Part shown: positions 8,724 to 16,843 of the stretch, piece after piece | How positions within the stretch are numbered: position 1 is the stretch's first letter | How the letters are laid out: every line of letters starts with the position of its first letter | Made by a program: the position numbers and the translations under genes | Source: Sphingobacteriaceae bacterium | GTDB lineage: Bacteria; Bacteroidota; Bacteroidia; B-17B0; Aurantibacillaceae | DNA length: 51,681 nucleotides | Direction: 5' to 3' | Assembly: GCA_023251775.1 (NCBI GenBank) | Contig: JAHEYC010000013.1 | Location: 4,494 to 56,174, forward strand | The notes under the pieces: generated by a model | Seen by the model: only the letters and a program-made list of their open reading frames with translations | The model's database searches: none | What the model was told of the DNA's origin: nothing

Positions 8724-9719
8724 TTAAAAGGGATGGACTTTATTCGCCACCAAATACTCCGCAATTTGCACTGCATTTGTAGCCGCGCCTTTACGTAAAT
8801 TATCCGAAACGATCCACATGTTCAGCGTTTTTGCTTGAGTTTCATCTCTTCGTATCCTTCCAACAAATACCTCATCTTTTTCGTGTGCGTTCATCGGCAT
8901 AGGATAGATCTGATTCTTAATATCATCTTGAACAATGATGCCTTTAGTATTTTTTAAAAGAGTTATCACTTCATTTACATCAAATTCTTTTTCAAATTCA
9001 ATGTTCACACTTTCGCTATGCCCGCCCATTACCGGAATGCGAACCGTAGTTGCTGTAACTTTAATGGCATCATCGCCCATGATCTTTTTTGTTTCGTTCA
9101 CCAATTTCATTTCTTCTTTGGTATAACCGTTATCCATAAAGACATCTATTTGCGGAATGGCATTCATATCAATTTGATATTTATACGCCATCTCTCCTTT
9201 TACACCTTTGCGCTCGTTCATTAATTGATCAACCGCTTTTACACCGGTGCCTGTTACACTTTGATACGTGGAAACTACAACGCGTTTTATTTTATAAGCC
9301 TTATGCAATGGTTCCAATGCAACCACCATTTGAATGGTAGAACAATTTGGATTGGCAATTACAAGATCACTTTTTGTAAGCACATGTGCATTCACTTCCG
9401 GCACTACTAATTTTTTTGTTGGGTCCATACGCCATGCCGATGAATTATCGATCACAACAGTTCCTGCTGCTGCAAATTTTGGTGCCCATTCTAACGATGT
9501 TGATCCTCCGGCAGAGAATAAAGCAATATGTGGTTTTGCCACAATAGCATCTAACATGCTGTGAACTTTATATTTTTTCCCCTTGAATTCAATTTCTTTT
9601 CCAACCGAACGCTCAGAGGCAACGGGAATTAATTCAGTAACCGGAAAATTTCTTTCCTTTAGTACTTGTAACATTTTTGTGCCAACTAATCCTGTAGCAC
9701 CAACGACTGCAATTTTCAT
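8724..9719 (-). CDS. asd: Aspartate-semialdehyde dehydrogenase
   Basis: A 331-residue NADP-dependent enzyme reducing aspartyl phosphate to aspartate semialdehyde for lysine/diaminopimelate, threonine and methionine synthesis. The N-terminal Rossmann motif is VGATGLVGTKM (residues 6-16). The catalytic cysteine is Cys126 in NPNCSTIQMV. The C-terminal half has the substrate Arg/His segment RIPVMGGHSE. The sequence is of the short bacterial (Gram-positive/Bacteroidota) type rather than the longer E. coli type. The ATG at 9719 fits the Rossmann start exactly. It is not in an operon with other amino-acid genes; it diverges from the EamA gene. The leader contains a terminator-like hairpin (see 9738-9812). 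Confidence 0.95.
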   Translation of the reverse strand: MKIAVVGATGLVGTKMLQVLKERNFPVTELIPVASERSVGKEIEFKGKKYKVHSMLDAIVAKPHIALFSAGGSTSLEWAPKFAAAGTVVIDNSSAWRMDPTKKLVVPEVNAHVLTKSDLVIANPNCSTIQMVVALEPLHKAYKIKRVVVSTYQSVTGTGVKAVDQLMNERKGVKGEMAYKYQIDMNAIPQIDVFMDNGYTKEEMKLVNETKKIMGDDAIKVTATTVRIPVMGGHSESVNIEFEKEFDVNEVITLLKNTKGIIVQDDIKNQIYPMPMNAHEKDEVFVGRIRRDETQAKTLNMWIVSDNLRKGAATNAVQIAEYLVANKVHPF

Positions 9720-9737
9720 TTTTTGTTTTCTATAAGT

Positions 9738-9812
9738 AAAAAAGCCTCTCCACTATGGAAAGGCTTTGCTTTATATCTGTATAAAATAAATGCCTCTCCT
9801 TTATAAAGGAAA
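9738..9812 (-). promoter_or_regulatory. Possible transcription attenuator in the asd leader
   Basis: On the minus strand the leader contains GGAGAGGC (9799-9792), then GCCTTTCC (9764-9757), a 5-base loop and a second GGAGAGGC (9751-9744), followed by a six-base T-run (9743-9738). The middle segment can pair with either copy, giving a terminator or a competing antiterminator. The first copy is also part of a CCTTTATAAAGG palindrome (9798-9809). No minus-strand gene lies upstream that would need this terminator. Function is inferred. Confidence 0.4.
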
Positions 9813-9903
9813 CTTCTTAAGACATTTTATTTTTTTAGTATTCATTTTACGGGGACAAATATCTACAATTTTTTATGATCTACAAAATATGCGAAAGAAA
9901 AAT

Positions 9904-9970
9904 TAACCACCAAGACACCAAGGCACGGTTAGAACAAATTTAAAACCGTGTCTCCGTGTCTTGGTGGTTA
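9904..9970. repeat. 67-base inverted-repeat element
   Basis: TAACCACCAAGACAC (9904-9918) is perfectly repeated in inverse at 9956-9970, with inner CACGGTT/AACCGTG arms. It is the smallest example of the CCGTGTCT/AGACACGG repeat type also seen near 29997 and 48588. The rest of the 9720-9990 gap shows only the asd leader. Confidence 0.8.
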
Positions 9971-9990
9971 TAAAAACATACCTTCGTGTT

Positions 9991-10863
9991 ATGAAAGCAA
10001 GCGCATCTTCCTGGCTTATATTAATTGTTCTTTCGGTGGTGTGGGGCAGTTCATTCATTCTTATGAAAAGGGGAATGGAAGTTTTTAGCGCTGATGAAGT
10101 GGGCGGTTTACGAATTGCCATCGCGTTTGTATTCTTACTTCCTCTCTTTTTAAAGAAACAAGAAATAAATTTCAAAAAGAATTGGAAAGGTCTTGTGTTA
10201 ATGGGCGTATTCGGGAATTTGATCCCCGCATTTTTATTTACCGCAGCCGAAATTCAAATTAGCAGCAGCTTGGCGGGAATGCTGAACGCACTCACGCCAC
10301 TTTTTACAATAACTGTTGCCGTTATTTGGTTCAAGGATAAATTCAAAACCATTCAAGTGATCGGAATTTTGAGCGGATTAGTTGGCGCCATGTTGCTTTT
10401 ACTTTTTAATGAAGGAGGAGATGCATCCACAAATATCATGTACAGTTTATTGGTGGTTTTGGCTACCATTTGTTATGCAATTAGCGTTAATGGGATCAAA
10501 CATTACCTAAAAGGCTTGAATTCGGTGACGGCCACGCTGGGAGCTTTTACTATTACGGGGCCAATAGCATTAGCTTACTTGTTTTTTAGAACGGACTTTG
10601 TCAATGACCTGAAAACCAATGAATTAGCTTTAAAAGCATTCGGATATGTTTGTATTTTGGCCATTATTGGAACGGCTCTCTCGGTAGTCATTTTTAATCT
10701 TCTTATTAAGAATGCGGGTGCACTTTTCGCTTCTACTTGCACCTATCTGATCCCCGTGGTTGCTGTGATCTGGGGCCTTGTTGATGGGGAAGCCGTGAAT
10801 TTAGTGCAAATGGGAGGGGTAATTATTATAATTCTGAGCGTTTACCTTATTAATAGGCGCTAA
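9991..10863 (+). CDS. EamA/DMT-family transporter
   Basis: A 290-residue inner-membrane protein with ten predicted transmembrane helices in two EamA halves. The first half begins WLILIVLSVVWGSSFILMK, the second around residue 145 (IMYSLLVVLATICYAISVNG). Family knowledge: drug/metabolite exporters or small-molecule carriers; the substrate cannot be predicted. ATG 9991 is chosen because it gives a normal N-terminus. The longer frame from 9961 starts with TTG inside the inverted repeat at 9904-9970. It stands alone and diverges from asd. The next gene, rplU, has its own promoter. Confidence 0.85.
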   Translation: MKASASSWLILIVLSVVWGSSFILMKRGMEVFSADEVGGLRIAIAFVFLLPLFLKKQEINFKKNWKGLVLMGVFGNLIPAFLFTAAEIQISSSLAGMLNALTPLFTITVAVIWFKDKFKTIQVIGILSGLVGAMLLLLFNEGGDASTNIMYSLLVVLATICYAISVNGIKHYLKGLNSVTATLGAFTITGPIALAYLFFRTDFVNDLKTNELALKAFGYVCILAIIGTALSVVIFNLLIKNAGALFASTCTYLIPVVAVIWGLVDGEAVNLVQMGGVIIIILSVYLINRR

Positions 10864-10866
10864 ATA

Positions 10867-10898
10867 TTTGTCAAAATCCGATTTTTCTCATACATTTG
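10867..10898 (+). promoter_or_regulatory. Promoter of rplU-rpmA
   Basis: TTTG (10867-10870), 20 bases, TACATTTG (10891-10898): a full match to the Bacteroidota sigma-A consensus. It leaves a leader of about 70 bases before rplU, room for ribosomal-protein feedback control, though no known leader motif was recognised. Confidence 0.75.
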
Positions 10899-10974
10899 CG
10901 TCCCCTAATTTTTTAAGTATTAACGATCTGGATAGGCTTTAGGGAAGTTGAAACAGAATTAAAAACGAACGCAC

Positions 10975-11451
10975 ATGTACGCAATTGTAGAAATAGCCGG
11001 GCAACAGTTCAAAGTAGAGCGTGGACAACGAGTTTATGTTCACCGCCTAGAGGCTAACGAAGGTACTAATGTGGAATTCAAGAACGTATTGTTGTTAGAC
11101 AATGCCGGAAAAATTTCAGTTGGTAATCCTTTGATTGATGGCGCCAAAGTAGCAGCCACAGTAGTATCGCACGTAAAAGGCGATAAAGTAGCGGTTTTCA
11201 AAAAGAAACGCCGTAAAACATATCAAAAGTGGAATAACCACCGTCAACTTTTCACCGAGATCTTAATTCAAGGAGTATTAGCTAAAGGTGAAACATTGAA
11301 GGATTCATTACCATCAGTTAAACATCCGGTTAAAACTCACAGAAAATATGTTGCACCAACCGAAGCTTCAACAGAAGAAGTTGAGACAGAAGTAAAAAAA
11401 GCGCCGGCAAAAAAAGCAGCAGCTAAAAAAGTAACAAAGAAAAAAGACTAA
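10975..11451 (+). CDS. rplU: Ribosomal protein bL21 with lysine-rich C-terminal extension
   Basis: A 158-residue large-subunit protein. Residues 1-103 are a normal bL21 ([18 protein letters not shown] at the start, [19 protein letters not shown] for 23S rRNA contact). The last ~55 residues are an extension rich in Glu/Thr/Val, then Ala/Lys ([18 protein letters not shown]), absent from E. coli L21 but common in this phylum. It is likely flexible and RNA-binding. It is first in the rplU-rpmA pair. The intercistronic space of 83 bases holds a strong hairpin. Confidence 0.97.
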   Translation: MYAIVEIAGQQFKVERGQRVYVHRLEANEGTNVEFKNVLLLDNAGKISVGNPLIDGAKVAATVVSHVKGDKVAVFKKKRRKTYQKWNNHRQLFTEILIQGVLAKGETLKDSLPSVKHPVKTHRKYVAPTEASTEEVETEVKKAPAKKAAAKKVTKKKD

Positions 11452-11477
11452 TAACCAAATGCTGAGATAGCGAAATA

Positions 11478-11515
11478 GTGAGTTAGTGAATTAACTCATC
11501 AATTCACTAACTCAC
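11478..11515 (+). repeat. 15-bp perfect hairpin between rplU and rpmA
   Basis: GTGAGTTAGTGAATT (11478-11492) is followed after 8 bases by its exact reverse complement (11501-11515). There is no T-run after it, so it is not a standard terminator. It could stabilise the rplU message or be a small repeat element. Confidence 0.8.
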
Positions 11516-11534
11516 CAACTAAAAAAATAAAACC

Positions 11535-11795
11535 ATGGCACACAAAAAAGGAGCGGGTAGCTCAGATAACGGTAGAGAGTCACACGCAAAACGTTTAGGC
11601 GTTAAAATATTTGGTGGTCAAACTTGTGTTGCGGGCAATATCATTGTTCGTCAACGCGGAACAAAACACAATCCCGATAAGAACGTTGGTATTGGTAAAG
11701 ACCACACATTATATGCATTAACAGACGGAGTTGTTGTTTTCAAAAAGAAAAGAGACGACAGATCCTATGTATCGGTAATTCCGCCTCAGGCATAA
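11535..11795 (+). CDS. rpmA: Ribosomal protein bL27
   Basis: An 86-residue large-subunit protein near the peptidyl-transferase centre. The N-terminus [20 protein letters not shown] is the canonical form without a cleavable leader. [18 protein letters not shown] and the basic tail match the family over the whole length. It is co-transcribed with rplU, the usual bacterial order, and followed by a strong terminator. Confidence 0.98.
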   Translation: MAHKKGAGSSDNGRESHAKRLGVKIFGGQTCVAGNIIVRQRGTKHNPDKNVGIGKDHTLYALTDGVVVFKKKRDDRSYVSVIPPQA

Positions 11796-11814
11796 TAACC
11801 GAGAATTTATTATT

Positions 11815-11850
11815 AAAAGCCTGTGTCGGTAAAACGGCGCAGGCTTTTTT
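11815..11850 (+). terminator. Intrinsic terminator of rplU-rpmA
   Basis: AAAAGCCTG pairs with CAGGCTTTT and the stem extends inward (TGTCG/CGGCG); a T-run ends at 11850. Confidence 0.85.
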
Positions 11851-11853
11851 ATT

Positions 11854-11861
11854 TATATTTG
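11854..11861 (+). promoter_or_regulatory. -7 box of the serS promoter
   Basis: TATATTTG lies 5 bases before the serS ATG (11867) and just after the rpmA terminator. Initiation at the normal distance would fall on or next to the start codon. No -33 TTTG is obvious. Confidence 0.5.
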
Positions 11862-11866
11862 AACCT

Positions 11867-13141
11867 ATGTTACAATTAAATTATATACGCGAAAATAAAG
11901 AGGAAGTCTTAAAACGCCTTGCCATAAAAAATTTCAAAGATGCTGAAAGCATTATTGGAAATGTGATGGACTTGGATGCTAAACGCAGAAATACACAACA
12001 GGAAACCGAAAGTGTAAAAGCAGAAGCAAACAGTTTAGCAAAACAAATTGGCGACTTGATGAAGAGCGGAAAGAAAGAAGAAGCCGAGCAAATAAAATCA
12101 AAGACCGCATCGTTAAAACAAAAGGAAAAAGAATTTGATGAGCAATTGGCCGGGATAGAAAAAAGTATTCGCGATATTTTAGTTACTGTACCAAATTTAC
12201 CGAACACAACAGTTCCTTTAGGAAAAACTCCCGAAGATAATACAGTTGTACTTGAACATGGAGAAAAACCAAAACTGCACGATAAAGCTGTTCCGCATTG
12301 GGAATTAACGGCTAAATATGATCTGATAGATTTTGAATTGGGCGTTAAATTAACCGGTGCAGGTTTTCCGGTTTACAAAGGCAAAGGCGCAAAAATGCAA
12401 CGCGCATTAGTAAATTATTTTTTAGATAAAGCTAGCGCTGAAGGTTACAGAGAAGTTCAGCCTCCTATTTTAGTAAATGAAGACAGTGGTTTTGGTACCG
12501 GACAATTACCCGATAAAGAAGGACAAATGTACCATGTGGGCGTAGATAATTTTTATTTGATCCCAACCGCTGAGGTCCCAATTACCAATATGTATCGCGA
12601 TGTTATTTTAAAGGAAGCAGATCTTCCCATAAAAAATTGTGGTTATACGCCGTGTTTTAGAAGAGAAGCAGGAAGTTATGGTAAAGATGTGCGTGGATTA
12701 AATCGTTTACATCAATTTGATAAAGTAGAGATCGTGCAAATTGCGCATCCCGAAAAAAGTTACGAAATTTTAGAAGGCATGCGCGATTATGTGGCCGGCT
12801 TATTAAAGGAATTGAATTTGCCTTTTCGCATTTTAAAATTATGCGGAGGCGATATGAGTTTTGCTTCAGCATTAACTTATGATCTGGAAGTATGGAGTGC
12901 AGCACAACAACGTTGGTTAGAAGTAAGCAGCGTTTCTAATTTTGAAGCGTTTCAAACCAATCGTTTAAAATGCAGATTCAAAGATAAAGATGGCAAAACA
13001 CAATTGGCTCATAGTTTAAATGGAAGTGCTTTAGCATTGCCGCGTATTGTTGCAGCAATTTTAGAAAATAATCAAACGGCCGATGGAATTACCATGCCAA
13101 AAGTATTAGTTCCGTACTTAGGATTTGATACAATTAAATAA
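11867..13141 (+). CDS. serS: Seryl-tRNA synthetase
   Basis: A 424-residue class II aminoacyl-tRNA synthetase charging tRNA-Ser (and tRNA-Sec where present). Residues ~1-110 form the long antiparallel coiled-coil arm that holds the tRNA variable arm (ESVKAEANSLAKQIGDLMKS onward). Motif 2 is CFRREAGSYGKDVRGLNRLH. Motif 3 is LNGSALALPRIVAAILENNQ. The serine-specific loop GTGQLPDKEGQMYHV is present. It is first in a tight operon: a lipoprotein gene starts 4 bases after its stop and ybeY 2 bases after that. Confidence 0.97.
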   Translation: MLQLNYIRENKEEVLKRLAIKNFKDAESIIGNVMDLDAKRRNTQQETESVKAEANSLAKQIGDLMKSGKKEEAEQIKSKTASLKQKEKEFDEQLAGIEKSIRDILVTVPNLPNTTVPLGKTPEDNTVVLEHGEKPKLHDKAVPHWELTAKYDLIDFELGVKLTGAGFPVYKGKGAKMQRALVNYFLDKASAEGYREVQPPILVNEDSGFGTGQLPDKEGQMYHVGVDNFYLIPTAEVPITNMYRDVILKEADLPIKNCGYTPCFRREAGSYGKDVRGLNRLHQFDKVEIVQIAHPEKSYEILEGMRDYVAGLLKELNLPFRILKLCGGDMSFASALTYDLEVWSAAQQRWLEVSSVSNFEAFQTNRLKCRFKDKDGKTQLAHSLNGSALALPRIVAAILENNQTADGITMPKVLVPYLGFDTIK

Positions 13142-13145
13142 GCCA

Positions 13146-13727
13146 ATGAAAAACGCGTTTGTCATATCAGTTCTTTCTGCGTTCTTGTTCTTGCAAAGTT
13201 GTAGTATCAAAGATCAGGTGGCTGCCGAAGCAAAACGGTTGGACAGTGTAAGCATTATTCTCAATAGTAAATTACAGGAATTAAATAAATGCGATACCGC
13301 TTTATTGGAAAGAGCGATCGCAAAATTTACTATTTACTCTACGTTTGTAGAGAATAATATCACCGATACCATCACAAAAGAAGAAGCCAATAGCTTGCAA
13401 CAATTTTATCAAGGCGGAAAAAACTTAAAAGCATTCAGCGTTAATTATAAAAGCCTGCGTTCGCGCACATCATTGGTTTCTGATCAAATAAAAAAATTAA
13501 TGAGTGATGTGGAGAAGGGAAGTATCTCCAAAAAAGATTTTTTATCCAATTTTGATAATGAAGTGAGTGCGGCCTCTCAATTGATCTCGTTAACTTCAAA
13601 TGAACTAAAAAATAATTTGAACAGTGTTCAGGATTTTAAAAATTCTTTATTACCGGTGGAAGCCTTGATAAAATCGCGCAACAACGGACAGTTGCCTGAA
13701 GCCATTAAAGATAAAGTTGATCTATAA
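13146..13727 (+). CDS. Predicted lipoprotein of unknown function
   Basis: A 193-residue protein with a lipoprotein signal: MKNAFVISVLSAFLFLQSC, lipid-modified Cys19. The following Ser-Ile-Lys has no obvious surface-export signal. The start at 13146 is chosen because it begins the signal; the frame from 13125 would overlap serS. The mature part is almost entirely helical with heptad-like stretches (DSVSIILNSKLQELNKCDTA, SLTSNELKNNLNSVQDFKNS). It resembles small periplasmic coiled-coil lipoproteins seen next to ybeY in this phylum. No enzymatic motif is seen. It lies between serS and ybeY with 4- and 2-base gaps. Confidence 0.75.
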   Translation: MKNAFVISVLSAFLFLQSCSIKDQVAAEAKRLDSVSIILNSKLQELNKCDTALLERAIAKFTIYSTFVENNITDTITKEEANSLQQFYQGGKNLKAFSVNYKSLRSRTSLVSDQIKKLMSDVEKGSISKKDFLSNFDNEVSAASQLISLTSNELKNNLNSVQDFKNSLLPVEALIKSRNNGQLPEAIKDKVDL

Positions 13728-13729
13728 TT

Positions 13730-14149
13730 ATGGCAATTTCATTTACGGCACAATATAAAAAGATCAAGCTTTTAAAAAGTGCGGCCATCAAAACATGGAT
13801 AGAATCTGTTATCACTAAGGAGAAAAGAAAAACAGGGAACATCCATTTTATTTTTGTGAGCGATGAAGAGCTTTTAAAAATGAACATGCAATTCTTAAAA
13901 CATGATACCTATACCGACATTATCACATTTGATTACTGCGAAGGCAAAACAATTAACGGCGATATTTTTATTAGCATTGATCGCGTGAAAGAGAATGCCA
14001 TAAAATTTAAGACAGAATTCAACGATGAACTTCATAGGGTAATGATCCATGGTGTTTTGCACCTTTGCGGGTATAAGGATAAAACCAAAAAAGACGCAGC
14101 TTTGATCCGTAAAATGGAGAATTATTCCCTCAATAAAAGACCCTTCTAA
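13730..14149 (+). CDS. ybeY: rRNA maturation endonuclease YbeY
   Basis: A 139-residue metalloprotein for 16S rRNA 3'-end processing and ribosome quality control. The family core is present: FVSDEELLKMN, HDTYTDIITFDY, GDIFIS and the metal motif HGVLHLCGYKDKTKKD. The first two histidines of H-x3-H-x5-H are kept, but the third position is not His. Bacteroidota members commonly have GYKDK here, so this is a lineage feature rather than decay. It ends the serS operon. Confidence 0.93.
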   Translation: MAISFTAQYKKIKLLKSAAIKTWIESVITKEKRKTGNIHFIFVSDEELLKMNMQFLKHDTYTDIITFDYCEGKTINGDIFISIDRVKENAIKFKTEFNDELHRVMIHGVLHLCGYKDKTKKDAALIRKMENYSLNKRPF

Positions 14150-14203
14150 AACGTTATAGCACTAGGCTTAGCCATGTTTTCCCAAAACGTATGTTTATTT
14201 TGT

Positions 14204-14211
14204 TACATTTG
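14204..14211 (+). promoter_or_regulatory. -7 box upstream of the T9SS protein
   Basis: TACATTTG, 24 bases before the chosen start at 14236. A T-rich stretch at 14177-14180 lies at about the -33 distance, but it is not TTTG. Confidence 0.5.
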
Positions 14212-14235
14212 GCAGGATCAAAAAATCTATATCAA

Positions 14236-16419
14236 ATGAAAAAACTTATACTCCTTTTTTCTAGTGTTTTTTTAGCAAGCAATATAAGCGCGCAAAGCAG
14301 TCAAGATGCAGCCGTTGAGTTATGGGCAAAAGTTCAAACTGCAGCGCCGAGCGTTACGCTTAATTGGGTAAGCAGTGCTATCGCTACAAATTACGATGTG
14401 GCAAAAAAATTAAAAACAACATCTTCTTGGACAACTTTAGCAGTTGGACTTTCGGGAACTACAACATCGTTTGTGGATAACAGTGTTGCTGTAGGAGGAA
14501 ATTATGAATATCGTGTTATAAAATATGCGCCAAGTTTAACTTACAATGGTTACGGATATATCAACGTTGGTATTGAAGCAGCAGTAGTTGAAAATCGCGG
14601 GAAGTTGATGTTACTTGTTGAGACCGGCTTTAGTGTTTCACTTGCTCCGGAAATAAAACGTTTACAAGATGACCTTGAAGGCGACGGATGGGAAGTGCTA
14701 ACAAGTTATGTGAGTTCAACATTAGCAGTAACTGCTGTTAAAACAATGATCAATAACACTTATAATCTTGATCCTTTAAATACAAAAGCATTATTTATTT
14801 TAGGACATGTTCCCGTTGCGTACAGCGGAAATTTTGGTCCTGATGCACATCCTGATCACCAAGGCGCATGGCCTGCAGATTCTTATTATGCAGAAATGAC
14901 AGGTTCGTGGACAGATGCAACGGTAAATGTTACCACAGGACTTCCGGTGCGCACACAAAATATTCCCGGCGATGGAAAATTTGATCAAAGCAGTTCGGGT
15001 GTTGTTGAATTACAAGTTGGTCGCGTTGACCTTTCGAGTATGCCAATATTTACATTGACCGAAACACAATTGACAAAAAATTATTTAGATAAAGATCACG
15101 ACTATCGCAAAAAAGTATTTTCAGCGACAAGAAGAGCAGTGATAGATGATAATTTTGGTTATTTCAGCGGTGAGGCATTTGCATCAAGCGGCTACAAAAA
15201 CTTTGGTCCTTTGGTTACCCCAACAAACGTTGTGGCAGGTGATTATTTAACTACCATGGCAGCAGGCGCCAGTTATTTATGGTCGTACGGTTGTGGAGGT
15301 GGAAGTTTTACAAGTTGTAGCGGCGTTGGTGTTTCTACAGATTTTACAACATCGAATTTAGGAGGCGTATTTACCATGTTATTTGGAAGTTATTTTGGCG
15401 ATTGGGATATTGCCAATAATTTTTTACGCGCACCATTATGTCAGGGTAAAACGCTAACGAATATGTGGTCGGGTCGTCCGCATTTACAAGTACATCATAT
15501 GGGACTTGGCGAGAATATTGGTTACAGTATTCGCATCTCACAAAATAACACGGGGACATATTATTACAGTTACGCACAAAACTTTGTTGGAATTTCTTTA
15601 ATGGGCGATCCTTCTTTACGAAATGATGTTGTTATGCCTGTATCAAATGTTGTGGCAACTCGCATTGGTAATAATTGCAATATCTCCTGGTCTGCCTCCA
15701 CACAAACTAATGTATTAGGATATAATATTTACATGAAGAATGATACGAACAAAACGTATGTAAAAATTAATCCGGCATTAATTACGGGAACAACCTATAC
15801 AAATTTATGTTTGGTTTATCCGGGCATATATAAATATATGGTACGTGCTTTAGTATTAGAAGATGTACCAAGCGGAACGTATTATAATATGAGCGAAGGA
15901 ATTGCTGATACCGCTATGAATACAAGCAATCTTGCTATTTATCCAAACGCCGGAATTCAAACTCAAATTGGAAGTACGGTTAATTTTACAGCTTCGGCAA
16001 TTGGCGGAACGGTATTTAGCTGGAATTTTGGTGATGCAGGAACAAGCAGTTTGCAAAATCCTTCTCACATTTATGCGGTTAATGGAAATTACACAGCAAC
16101 TTTAACTGTGAGTAATTCGTGTAACTCAAAAACATTTACTATATCAGTTGGAATTACAACAGGCATTACACCTAATATTTTAGATGAGTCGTTTGTATTA
16201 TTCCCAAATCCAAGCTCAGGAAAAATAAAAATAAACACAACTTATATTGATAATTTTGATATTACTGTTTATAGCAGCGATGGACGTCAAGTATATTCGC
16301 AAAACGCTGTTGGCAACGATAAAGAAGTGAATTTACAAAGCTTATCAAAAGGCGTTTATATTATCAAGTTAAAGGATAAAGAAAATCGCACAGTTAATAA
16401 GCGATTGATCATTGAATAA
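14236..16419 (+). CDS. Exported C25-peptidase-like protein with FnIII, PKD and T9SS domains
   Basis: A 727-residue secreted protein. ATG 14236 begins a signal peptide (MKKLILLFSSVFLASNISAQ); the longer frame from 14191 has none. Order: a fibronectin-III-like module (~25-115), then a region resembling the gingipain/C25 fold (GKLMLLVETGFSVSLAPEIK, ILGHVPVAYSG, HPDHQGAWPADSYYAE). A glycine/cysteine-rich stretch (YGCGGGSFTSC, Cys353) is followed by a second FnIII-like module, a PKD domain (FSWNFGDAGTSSLQNPSHIY) and a T9SS domain (VLFPNPSSGKIKINT to RLIIE). The classical gingipain His-Gly catalytic motif was not found, so peptidase activity is uncertain. It is a single gene between its own promoter and a strong terminator. 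Confidence 0.7.
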   Translation: MKKLILLFSSVFLASNISAQSSQDAAVELWAKVQTAAPSVTLNWVSSAIATNYDVAKKLKTTSSWTTLAVGLSGTTTSFVDNSVAVGGNYEYRVIKYAPSLTYNGYGYINVGIEAAVVENRGKLMLLVETGFSVSLAPEIKRLQDDLEGDGWEVLTSYVSSTLAVTAVKTMINNTYNLDPLNTKALFILGHVPVAYSGNFGPDAHPDHQGAWPADSYYAEMTGSWTDATVNVTTGLPVRTQNIPGDGKFDQSSSGVVELQVGRVDLSSMPIFTLTETQLTKNYLDKDHDYRKKVFSATRRAVIDDNFGYFSGEAFASSGYKNFGPLVTPTNVVAGDYLTTMAAGASYLWSYGCGGGSFTSCSGVGVSTDFTTSNLGGVFTMLFGSYFGDWDIANNFLRAPLCQGKTLTNMWSGRPHLQVHHMGLGENIGYSIRISQNNTGTYYYSYAQNFVGISLMGDPSLRNDVVMPVSNVVATRIGNNCNISWSASTQTNVLGYNIYMKNDTNKTYVKINPALITGTTYTNLCLVYPGIYKYMVRALVLEDVPSGTYYNMSEGIADTAMNTSNLAIYPNAGIQTQIGSTVNFTASAIGGTVFSWNFGDAGTSSLQNPSHIYAVNGNYTATLTVSNSCNSKTFTISVGITTGITPNILDESFVLFPNPSSGKIKINTTYIDNFDITVYSSDGRQVYSQNAVGNDKEVNLQSLSKGVYIIKLKDKENRTVNKRLIIE

Positions 16420-16425
16420 AAAATT

Positions 16426-16453
16426 AAAGCCCCGAGAGATCGGGGCTTTTTTT
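16426..16453. terminator. Bidirectional intrinsic terminator
   Basis: AAAGCCCCGA (16426-16435) pairs with TCGGGGCTTT (16440-16449) across a 4-base loop, with a T-run on the plus side and an A-run on the other. It serves the convergent genes ending at 16419 and 16465. Confidence 0.92.
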
Positions 16454-16464
16454 ATTCTATTAAT

Positions 16465-16842
16465 TTATTTTTTCTTGGAGAGGTATTTTGCATTATTTTC
16501 TGTAACGCGAAATTTTATCATATCAGTTATTAATTTTAGTGGCATAGGTTCATCAAGTGGAAATTGCACCGAGCCCTTTCCTTGTTTGTATTTGGAAAGT
16601 TGTTTCTCAAATTTTTTATGTCCGCTTGGTGTCGCATAAAATCCAATGTGTTTTTCATAACCCGCAAAATAAACTAAGGCCTTATCATTTAATTTATAAG
16701 CAGGCATTCCGTAACTAATACTCTCGGCACTTTTGGGCGCTGATGCTATTACTGCTTTACGAACTTGTTTTAATAATTTTTGAGTTTTCGGCGGAAAACT
16801 AAATATATAATCGTCAACATTTTTTATGGCAACAGCTCTCAT
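16465..16842 (-). CDS. DUF1801 family protein
   Basis: A 125-residue cytosolic protein of the DUF1801/YdhG fold. Family marks are the Y.......P.....L..VR start (DDYIFSFPPKTQKLLKQVRK), SISYGMPAYKLNDKALVYFAG, and GFYATPSGHKKFEKQLSKYK near the middle. Function is unknown; the domain resembles frataxin-like folds. It is the last gene of a leftward trio with a VOC protein (1 base away) and an SRPBCC protein. This set of families is commonly found together in soil and aquatic bacteria. Confidence 0.85.
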   Translation of the reverse strand: MRAVAIKNVDDYIFSFPPKTQKLLKQVRKAVIASAPKSAESISYGMPAYKLNDKALVYFAGYEKHIGFYATPSGHKKFEKQLSKYKQGKGSVQFPLDEPMPLKLITDMIKFRVTENNAKYLSKKK

Positions 16843-16843
16843 C

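Noticed and set aside
9738-9812. Lysine riboswitch before asd
   Set aside because: The leader is too short and lacks the conserved multi-helix core; only competing hairpins are seen.
9903-10175. A 90-residue minus-strand open frame opposite the EamA gene
   Set aside because: It is antisense to a well-supported transporter, includes part of the inverted repeat and resembles nothing.
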